IMG/VR virus record: IMGVR_UViG_3300043099_000157 | Coordinates: 1-29,539 of that record | Source of the DNA: a virus | DNA: 29,539 nucleotides | Direction: 5' to 3' (one strand) | Part shown: piece by piece, positions 1 to 7,147 of the stretch | How the letters are laid out: each line of letters begins with the position of its first letter | How positions within the stretch are numbered: the first letter of the stretch is position 1 | Notes under the pieces: generated by a model | Database searches by the model: none | The model's input: only the letters and a program-made list of their open reading frames with translations | What the model was told of the DNA's origin: nothing | Program-made: the position numbers and the translations under genes

Positions 1-1439
1 TCTGGCGAAAATCCCAAGCCAGTAATTTGACGATTGTTGACGTTATTTCCTGTCCACAGTGCCACGTCCATCGCACTAGAACCCTTTGTGACTGATGGGG
101 CGGGCAGGTTTGCTGTGCAGAGTGCTTTGAAGCCGCTGGGGGCGGTGTAGGCGAAGGCGCGTTGACCGAAGTTGGCGCTGGAAGACGATTGACCGGTTCT
201 GCCGGTAGCAGGAAACCACGTTCCGGTAAGGCTGCTAACTGCAGTGCCTTGGCTTGTTCCATTTTTATAGACGGTTAGAGTCCCAGTGTCGAGGTTTAAG
301 GCAAAGCCCAAAACATCCGTATTGGAGAATGTGAAATAACCTGAAGTCCCAGATCCTGAGTTGTACCTAGTGCCTAAGTACGTAAACCCCCAAGAAACCG
401 AAGTAGCTCCAACAAAATCTGAAGTGCTTGATGCGTCAGACGAAATGCCGACATTTCCTTCGGTAACATTGGACATTTCCCAATACCATTTGCCGCTAGA
501 CACACCAATGGTTCCAATGGCGGAACGGTGAGTTCCACTGGTATTTGCAAAATCAAGATTGCCGTTGCTCAGGAATGAACCTGAGTAGGAGGCTGCCGAG
601 TTCCAAGTGCAATAGTTGCCACGAACCTCACCCCCCGCGCCGGTATCCGTCTGGCTCCCATTTGTTGGTACATCAATAAGTGAATCGTTGCCTGCACCAG
701 CGGTGACGGAAAGGTTGTTCGGCGTCCAGTTATTAGCCGGCGAGTTGCCAGAAGTGTCCTTCCCTAATGTGGTCGCGGTTGCTGCCGAGTTGTCCGCGAA
801 CTCAAGGTGGAAGCCGTTGGTGCCGTAGCTGCCGGTGTATGCCTTGGGGTTCCACACGCCGGTGGTGGCGTCGGTTTCGCCGAATGATGTTGGGTCGAGC
901 GCCTGACCATCAATCAGATAGGCATCAGCCAGCATAAAATCGGCTGGGCTTGTGGTTGTGCCATACGACGTCGTTCCTATTGTATGAATGACAGCCGAAT
1001 TAAAATACCAATCAGATGTGTCTGGGCCGGTATTTGTCGAAAAAGTTTGAGCTACGTTGTTAACGTATAAGTTAAACGAAGTGCTGCTGTTTTGCGAAAC
1101 AACAATGTGCATCCATGCGCCGGGATCTCTAAATACAGCGTTCGTAATTTTTTGTGTCGTATAAGATCCTGGGTAGTTCCAAACCTGGAGCGTATCACTT
1201 GCAGTGAATTCAATTAGCGATGCAGCTGTTCCAGACGAGCCGGCGCTAAATATACGTTGAACCGTTCCAAGCTTTGATCTTTTCACCCAGCATGAAAATG
1301 TCCACGTCTTACGGTTGCCAGCAGATGCAGGTGTGCGGCTTAAGTAAGCAGAATCGGCGGAGTTGAAGCGTAGTGATCTACTCACCCCGCTGGCGGCAGC
1401 AGGGGCACCAAGCAGGAGACTGTTGTTAAGTACGCTCAT
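1..1439 (-). CDS. LamG/SPRY-type tail or adhesion protein, C-terminus cut by window edge
   Basis: The frame stays open from an ATG at 1439 to the window edge, giving at least 479 codons; the 3' end lies outside. The ATG overlaps the tail-fibre stop as ATGA, which supports translational coupling and this start. The N-terminal ~200 residues look like a LamG/concanavalin-type jelly roll: RSLRFNSADSAYLSRT near residues 21-36, then KTWTFSCWVKRS, WMHIVVSQNSS and FNLYVNNVAQ. A second half resembles a SPRY/B30.2 domain: SSGKWYWEMSNV, then DVLGFALNLDTGTLTVYKNG, followed by NFGQRAFAYTAPSGFKAL. Such proteins are common next to tail fibres in marine phages and are thought to bind cell-surface glycans; here that role is inferred from the fold-like motifs and the position. 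Function as a second receptor-binding or decoration protein is likely but unproven. Confidence 0.8.
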   Translation of the reverse strand, partial: MSVLNNSLLLGAPAAASGVSRSLRFNSADSAYLSRTPASAGNRKTWTFSCWVKRSKLGTVQRIFSAGSSGTAASLIEFTASDTLQVWNYPGSYTTQKITNAVFRDPGAWMHIVVSQNSSTSFNLYVNNVAQTFSTNTGPDTSDWYFNSAVIHTIGTTSYGTTTSPADFMLADAYLIDGQALDPTSFGETDATTGVWNPKAYTGSYGTNGFHLEFADNSAATATTLGKDTSGNSPANNWTPNNLSVTAGAGNDSLIDVPTNGSQTDTGAGGEVRGNYCTWNSAASYSGSFLSNGNLDFANTSGTHRSAIGTIGVSSGKWYWEMSNVTEGNVGISSDASSTSDFVGATSVSWGFTYLGTRYNSGSGTSGYFTFSNTDVLGFALNLDTGTLTVYKNGTSQGTAVSSLTGTWFPATGRTGQSSSSANFGQRAFAYTAPSGFKALCTANLPAPSVTKGSSAMDVALWTGNNVNNRQITGLGFSP

Positions 1440-3241
1440 TTCACGTCAGCGATCAGGCGGGCGGTGATGCGGGTGGTGGACTCGACGTAGTAGGCGATCA
1501 CATCCACCGCGTTTGCGGTTGTCGTCAGCGTTGGCGCTGTACCACCGGGCCATTTCCAGTAACTGCCCCAGGCACCTGTGCGAGAGCCGGTCGAATCCTG
1601 CGAAATCACAAGAGTTCCCGCTTGCCCTGCAGTCAGGTTGGTGGGGTTGGCGATTGTTCTGTTTCCACCAAGCGTGACGCTGAAGTTGTTGGACAAGCTG
1701 AAATCGGGGGTGATCGTGGCCCCATCAGTCAGCGCAGTAACCGCGCCTCGCTGGGCCTTGGTGAAGCTCTGCGCCGATGCAAGAGCTGCATAACCGCTAA
1801 TCGAAGCACCTGCCGGAATGGTGACCGTGCCGGTAAAGGTGGGCGATGCAAGAGGTGCATAGGTGGACCCAGCAGCACTGGTGGTCAGGTAGCTGCTCAT
1901 CCCCGCCTGCGTCTGGTAGGTCGAGGCAGCAGTCGTCGTGTCCAGGTAACCGCTGATGGAAGCCCCAGCAGGGATCGTTACGGTCCCGGTAAATGTGGGT
2001 GATGCAAGAGGTGCATAAGTGGAGGAGGCACTGCTGGTCGTCAGATACGACGACATGCCTGCCTGGGTCTGGTATGTGCTGGCTGCGTTGGCCTGGGTGA
2101 GATAGGTGCTGGATGCCGTAGTGGCATCAAGTTTTGCACTATCAAGACCAAGAATGTCTGATTCAGCTTGACTTAAATCAGTCTGTAGCGTTGTGATTGC
2201 ATCCCCATAGCGGGTCTCAGGATCGTTTGGAAAGTATTGAATCCAGTTCCATGTCGCTCCAGAGGTTGTATACACCATCCGGACACTCAAGCCCGAGTCC
2301 CCTACAAATCCAGCAGGCTTACCACTTAACGGAGTAAAGCTCTCAATTCCCGTTGAGTTGACAACTTCAACAGCATCGTTGTTTGCAGGTGATGCTGGAA
2401 TTGCAGCTACGTTTGCAACAGTGTCATAAAGGATTGCATTGGCCACTGCGGAGGCAGCGGCATTTGCAGTACTAATAGCCGTGTTGGCTGTTGACAAAGC
2501 TGTAGACGCATTGCTAGATGCAGTGTTAGCTGTACTTACAGCAGCAGTCGCATTTGACGATGCAGTATTAGAGGTTGAAACAGCGTTACTTGCATTTGTT
2601 GCAGCGGTGTTGGCTGTCGACACAGCAGCCGATGCGTTCGTGCTTGCTGTGTTTGCAGTGCTTAATGCTGTGTTGGCTGTGCTAAGTGCCGTCGATGCAT
2701 TTGAGGCAGCAGTGTTGGCAGTATTGAGTGCCGTGGTTGCGTTGCTACTTGCCGTATTTGCTGTTGACACAGCAGCACTTGCATTACTACTAGCGGTGTT
2801 GGCAGTACTTACAGCCGCACTGGCGTTGCTTGAGGCTGTATTGGCTGTTGCAGTTGCAGCGTTAGCCGTACTAAGTGCAGTGTTCGCCGTTGAAGTTGCA
2901 GAGTTAGACGTAGAAATTGCCTGCGTCGCATCCCTGTTGGACTCCTGAGTAACGTACAGGTTCTGAGTGAAGTTTTCATTCAGATCAGATGAACGGATGG
3001 CAGAGCCTGCATAGAAGGTTGCAGCGAGACTTGTGTCATCCGTTTCTCTGTAAATCCTGATTGCTACGCCATTCCCAGGAGCACTGTTAAATGAAATAGT
3101 TGTAGCGTTGGCAAGTGTGTATGCAGTTGTAACCGTCCCATTCAAGCTGACCTTGATATGAGACTCCTCAAGATATGGAAATGTAAATGTATACAGGGTT
3201 TGTGAACCATTCCCTGTGTAGGTGTTTTGAGTTACGGCCAT
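1436..3241 (-). CDS. T7 gp17-like tail fibre protein
   Basis: 601 residues. The N-terminus (MAVTQNTYTGNGSQTLYTF onward to about residue 105) matches the T7 tail fibre attachment domain (PF03906 type), which docks the fibre to the tail tube; FPYLEESHIKVSLNG and SSDLNENFTQNLY are diagnostic. Residues ~105-270 are a low-complexity Ala/Thr/Ser/Asn heptad-like repeat (STANTASSNASAAV-type units), presumably a trimeric coiled-coil shaft. Residues ~385-485 hold two copies of a YAPLASPTFTGTVTIPAG-containing repeat, and the C-terminus is a small beta-rich tip. It follows the internal core genes, as in T7, and its stop overlaps the next tail gene by ATGA. The attachment domain is sure; the receptor specificity cannot be read from the sequence. 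Confidence 0.93.
   Translation of the reverse strand: MAVTQNTYTGNGSQTLYTFTFPYLEESHIKVSLNGTVTTAYTLANATTISFNSAPGNGVAIRIYRETDDTSLAATFYAGSAIRSSDLNENFTQNLYVTQESNRDATQAISTSNSATSTANTALSTANAATATANTASSNASAAVSTANTASSNASAAVSTANTASSNATTALNTANTAASNASTALSTANTALSTANTASTNASAAVSTANTAATNASNAVSTSNTASSNATAAVSTANTASSNASTALSTANTAISTANAAASAVANAILYDTVANVAAIPASPANNDAVEVVNSTGIESFTPLSGKPAGFVGDSGLSVRMVYTTSGATWNWIQYFPNDPETRYGDAITTLQTDLSQAESDILGLDSAKLDATTASSTYLTQANAASTYQTQAGMSSYLTTSSASSTYAPLASPTFTGTVTIPAGASISGYLDTTTAASTYQTQAGMSSYLTTSAAGSTYAPLASPTFTGTVTIPAGASISGYAALASAQSFTKAQRGAVTALTDGATITPDFSLSNNFSVTLGGNRTIANPTNLTAGQAGTLVISQDSTGSRTGAWGSYWKWPGGTAPTLTTTANAVDVIAYYVESTTRITARLIADVK
1790..2083 (-). repeat. Duplicated 138-nt unit in the tail fibre gene
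   Basis: Two copies of a 46-codon unit lie at 1790-1927 and 1946-2083 (period 156 nt). Each encodes ASTYQTQAGMSSYLTTS, then STYAPLASPTFTGTVTIPAG and ASISGY. The protein copies are almost identical while the DNA copies differ at many third positions, so the duplication is old and under protein-level selection. Confidence 0.85.
2440..2925 (-). repeat. Coiled-coil shaft repeats (Thr-Ala-Asn rich) in the tail fibre gene
   Basis: About eleven degenerate 42-nt units encode 14-residue blocks such as STANTASSNASAAV. Hydrophobic-small residue spacing fits a trimeric coiled-coil shaft. The repeat also creates a 169-codon open frame on the opposite strand, which is a by-product. Confidence 0.75.
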
Positions 3242-3270
3242 TTACGCTATTCAGAAAAGGAAAGGGCGGA

Positions 3271-6200
3271 TTATTTGTTTTGCATCCCCAGCAGGCTGAC
3301 TGCCTGCCCACGAGATTGATAGGCTTTATCAAGTTGTAATTCGTACTGTCGGCGCATTACATCGTTGCGGTTGGATAGCTGAACTTCAGCCATCCGCTTA
3401 GAACGATCTAGCGCAACATTGATTTGTTTGTATACGTTCTGCCACAGGTCAGGGCTCACCTCTGCCCCAAGACGACGGGTAGTCTTAATTGATTCCCTCC
3501 AGGTCTTGGCATCAGTGTTTTGCATGATCCTCTGGAGTTCTTTTTTAAAGTAACCTTGTTGACCAATCAAGCTATACAGCTCAGATCTTTCCTCTGGTGT
3601 ATAACGCACACCTTTCTGACTCTTCATCATGCTGGGACGAGAGTCATATTCAATGTCCACAAGGAACTGACGTTCAGGCGACAGGCCGTCATAGACCTTC
3701 ATTGGACTCACTGCATTAAATGCACGAACAAAGAAGTTTTCAGGGTACCCAATCTTCTTACCATCAATCCAATCGTGTGCGTTTGGCAGAGCAGAATTTG
3801 GATCAATGACATCAGTGAATTTGTTTCTGTTCCTCAGGAGCTGTGTGAACTCCATATCCAGCTCACGGAGCTGTGGAGCCATTAGACGACCAAGTTCGTT
3901 TCGAGCACCAGACAGAGGAACAAGAGAACTTACAAAGGATGCAGCCCAACGGTTGGCAGCTGCAGGATCACCACGCAACACATCGTTCATAGGCTCAATG
4001 CCTGCAAGCATCGATTTGTTTGTGATGTTTGCACTTAGAAGGAACCCAAGCTTGTTAAAGAAGGTAGCCAGGTCAGACTCAGCAATGGAATCAAAATTAT
4101 CCATTACATCCGCAGTCAGTGCCAGGAAGTCTGCCACAGGACCAATTGCTTCGTAGCTATACCACTTGCCGTCCCAAGCCTTGAAGGTGCGTGGTTTCCA
4201 TCCAAGCTCTTGACGAACCTTTTGACGTTCCTTGTCGTAGTGACCATTGCCACGTAAACCGCCATTCATAAACATGGCGGCAGCAGAGAACATTGTGATT
4301 GTGCCAATGGCTTTACGGCCACGAATCTCTGCACGCAGGGTGTTGAAGGTCTGTTCAATGTTTTCGTCAACAGGCAACCCCTTGCTAATGAGGATTTCTT
4401 TGATTTCATCAATCGTGAAGTTGTTGCCAGGTACAGCCAGTCTGTTGTAATCCCTAGCAAACACCGATAGTGGACTGTGCTTGTCAGCCATTGCAATAAT
4501 GTTTGCCGATGTTCTGGGGAACATTAGGAATGGACGTATAGCTGGATAACGGTTAATCAATGTTGAGATTGCATCTACAGCAGGGTTGTCCAGGTTCATC
4601 GCAATCTCACGGCTAGCGTAATCAACAGCCTTATCCGTGATCATGCCAGTCGAGTCAAACATTTCGCTGTACTGCTCATCCAAGGCCTTGCGGATCCCAT
4701 CAGCATCAAGGGTTCGGCCACCATCAATGAACTTGTCATAGATACGACCACGCACTTCAGCGTTAGCAATAACAGCACGGGCAAAGCCATCCAACGCCGT
4801 CATGGCATTAGCACCAAACCTTAGCCAAGGGTTATTGGAAAGATCATTGAGTGCCTCTGCTTTCATGTACAGAGCCATTGGACCCAATTCACCACGCTGT
4901 TCTGCTGCCATAGCAAAAGAGTGAAGAACATCCATAGTCTCTTCATTCCTTTGTACAATGTCATCACGCATGATGTAGCTGACTGAAGTTGGATCACTTG
5001 CAGCTTTTCGATAGACATCGTTCATATGGCGCAGGCCTTTCTGCATGGTGTCCATAAATGCTGAATATTGATACCAGCCACGCTTCAAGGTCTTTACATC
5101 GCCACTAAGCATTGCCCCACCCATCACGCTGATAGGCTTCTCAAGCAGCAATGCAGCGTTGGCAAAACCTGCTTTAAGTGGAGTAGAGATAGAGGTCAAA
5201 ACAGAGTTGTAAATGTTTGACCACATACCCTGAACAAGAACGTTGGGAATCTCAGGGTTTTCGTCATACACACCTTTCTTAATATCAGCCAGGCTGTTCT
5301 CTACAAACTTATTCAGTTTGGATATGGTATCAATATTTCCATCGCTGAACTCCCACGCCATTTGGAGTGGTACCAGATATTCAGGTCGCTCTTTTGAGAT
5401 CTGACGAAGTGTCTCTACAGTGTTCTTGGCGCGAGGAATGATGTTTGCCAGAGCATCCTGTGTTTGCGCTCGGGCATTTTCAGCCACTTCCGCCATTTTT
5501 ACTGGATCTTTAGCATACAGAATTTTTTGCATGATCTTTAGATTCTGTAGACCAGCACCGCGTTGATAGCTTGCCATACCCTTCTCAACAAGCAGGTACT
5601 CAATTCGATCAAGTATCTGTTCTTGAGCCCGCTCAATAGCAGCAGTTCCTTCCATGTAACGAGCACCTTCAGCGATGTCTGATACTTGCCCCGCTAATGA
5701 AGTGGTTAGATATGCTTGAGCCTTCAAACTATCCATGTTGAAGTACTCCTTCATGTATCCAGAAACAGCCTTCAGTGTTGCCATGTACGCTGTTTCACCC
5801 TTCATCGAATTTGGGACCATCTGCTTGGTGCCCTGCACTTCATCCATAAATGGTTCCAGCAAGTTCTTTAGCATTCCTGGTTCCATCCTTGGATCAAGCA
5901 TGTACTCAGCGAGATCACTTCCTGACCTGTCAATCTCTTTCCAGTCCAGCTTCTTACCATTGACATTGTAGCTGTACTTTCCTGCAGCTTTAATCTGCTC
6001 AGCGATTCCCTTGATCAGTTGACGTTGAGTCAGATTCTCAGGGTTTAGTCCGTATTTCAACTCTGCGTCAGTAATAATGCTGCCAAGCCGACCATATTGA
6101 GTACCCATGTTGTTGGCAATACGCGCCTGGTCAACGCTTGCCCCAATTACGCCAAGATTATCAGCAGAACGTATCCCAGATTCCTCAATATCAAATACAT

Positions 6201-7140
6201 CGTGTACACCAAAGATTGGCTGATCTAAGTCCGTATTTTTACTCAGCCTGTACTCTCCTAGTTGATCAGTAGCTTGCTCACGCATTGCTGCGGCCGTCAA
6301 TACCTCTTCCTCAGGAGTTAGATCATTGTTCTTGATCTTTTCAAAGTACTTAGCTGCTTTCTCATTTTCAGGTACCCACTTGGTCAGTTCCTTGGTTCCG
6401 TTCACTGCACGAAGAACCTTACTCGCACCTACCAGTAGGTCAGTGAAGATTCCCAGACCAACCCCTTCGTTGATATTCTTAGCTCGCTTTACATCAGGAC
6501 TATCTGAATCGAGAGTTGCCCAGTCATCAGAGATCCAGTTAAAGGTTTTTGGGAACATCTTCTTCAGACTTCCTTGCAGGTTGTCGTCTGATTCGTTGAG
6601 CTTGTTTGTTGCATCGACAAATGCACCAGCACCTGCTGCAATACCAGTCTCGCCAATGAATTTCATCAGTGAGCTTTTTCCTGCTTCCCATGCAACCTTT
6701 GCTTGAGCTGCTTTACCAGCTGCCCCCAAGCCTTTGGTGATGAAGATCGTAGGCACCACAAAGGAAGAGATCTCCCTTGCAGCTTGTGCTAGTTCATTCT
6801 TAAACTTAGGAATTTTAGGAGCATCTGGAGTGGGCAGTACGTTGTACATGTCTACGGCCCAATCAACGGCCCCACTAGGTACTGCTAATACGCCCTCAGC
6901 AGCTGTTCGGGCATAGTCACCAACATCTTGGGGTTGCTGTGCTTCTGTATTTTGTGATTGTGATGTCTGCTGTTTAGCTGGCGTACCAGGTGCAGCACTT
7001 TGCTGCATCGCTGCCTGTTCAGCAGCTTGAGCATCGAGAATGGTTTGTTCTGATTGAGCCTTTTCTTGAAGCAGTTGATTGCGTATCTGATTGCTCAAAG
7101 GCTCATCACTGCGTTCAAATTCCTCGTAAGGATTGTACAT
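3271..7140 (-). CDS. Internal virion (core) protein, T7 gp16 position
   Basis: 1289 residues, close to the 1318 of T7 gp16, and placed between the gp15-like gene and the tail fibre as in T7. I recognise it by size, order and general make-up rather than a strong motif. The N-terminal ~75 residues are Gln-rich and polar, followed by Gly/Ala-rich hydrophobic stretches around residues 120-175 (SFVVPTIFITKGLGAAGKA, GIAAGAGAFVDA), which could insert in membranes. The remainder is mostly predicted helical. Unlike T7 gp16, no transglycosylase motif is visible here; that activity is in the neighbouring 970-residue protein. In T7 the homologous protein is ejected into the cell and helps form the trans-envelope channel and pull in DNA; that role is inferred. 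Confidence 0.8.
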   Translation of the reverse strand: MYNPYEEFERSDEPLSNQIRNQLLQEKAQSEQTILDAQAAEQAAMQQSAAPGTPAKQQTSQSQNTEAQQPQDVGDYARTAAEGVLAVPSGAVDWAVDMYNVLPTPDAPKIPKFKNELAQAAREISSFVVPTIFITKGLGAAGKAAQAKVAWEAGKSSLMKFIGETGIAAGAGAFVDATNKLNESDDNLQGSLKKMFPKTFNWISDDWATLDSDSPDVKRAKNINEGVGLGIFTDLLVGASKVLRAVNGTKELTKWVPENEKAAKYFEKIKNNDLTPEEEVLTAAAMREQATDQLGEYRLSKNTDLDQPIFGVHDVFDIEESGIRSADNLGVIGASVDQARIANNMGTQYGRLGSIITDAELKYGLNPENLTQRQLIKGIAEQIKAAGKYSYNVNGKKLDWKEIDRSGSDLAEYMLDPRMEPGMLKNLLEPFMDEVQGTKQMVPNSMKGETAYMATLKAVSGYMKEYFNMDSLKAQAYLTTSLAGQVSDIAEGARYMEGTAAIERAQEQILDRIEYLLVEKGMASYQRGAGLQNLKIMQKILYAKDPVKMAEVAENARAQTQDALANIIPRAKNTVETLRQISKERPEYLVPLQMAWEFSDGNIDTISKLNKFVENSLADIKKGVYDENPEIPNVLVQGMWSNIYNSVLTSISTPLKAGFANAALLLEKPISVMGGAMLSGDVKTLKRGWYQYSAFMDTMQKGLRHMNDVYRKAASDPTSVSYIMRDDIVQRNEETMDVLHSFAMAAEQRGELGPMALYMKAEALNDLSNNPWLRFGANAMTALDGFARAVIANAEVRGRIYDKFIDGGRTLDADGIRKALDEQYSEMFDSTGMITDKAVDYASREIAMNLDNPAVDAISTLINRYPAIRPFLMFPRTSANIIAMADKHSPLSVFARDYNRLAVPGNNFTIDEIKEILISKGLPVDENIEQTFNTLRAEIRGRKAIGTITMFSAAAMFMNGGLRGNGHYDKERQKVRQELGWKPRTFKAWDGKWYSYEAIGPVADFLALTADVMDNFDSIAESDLATFFNKLGFLLSANITNKSMLAGIEPMNDVLRGDPAAANRWAASFVSSLVPLSGARNELGRLMAPQLRELDMEFTQLLRNRNKFTDVIDPNSALPNAHDWIDGKKIGYPENFFVRAFNAVSPMKVYDGLSPERQFLVDIEYDSRPSMMKSQKGVRYTPEERSELYSLIGQQGYFKKELQRIMQNTDAKTWRESIKTTRRLGAEVSPDLWQNVYKQINVALDRSKRMAEVQLSNRNDVMRRQYELQLDKAYQSRGQAVSLLGMQNK

Positions 7141-7147
7141 TTGTCAT

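Noticed and set aside
616-828. Plus-strand open frame near the left edge
   Set aside because: It is antisense to the LamG/SPRY gene, which has a continuous, protein-like frame over 1439 nt.
2439-2948. 169-codon plus-strand open frame rich in Ala, Val and Leu
   Set aside because: Reverse reading of the Thr-Ala-Asn repeat in the tail fibre; low complexity follows from the repeat.
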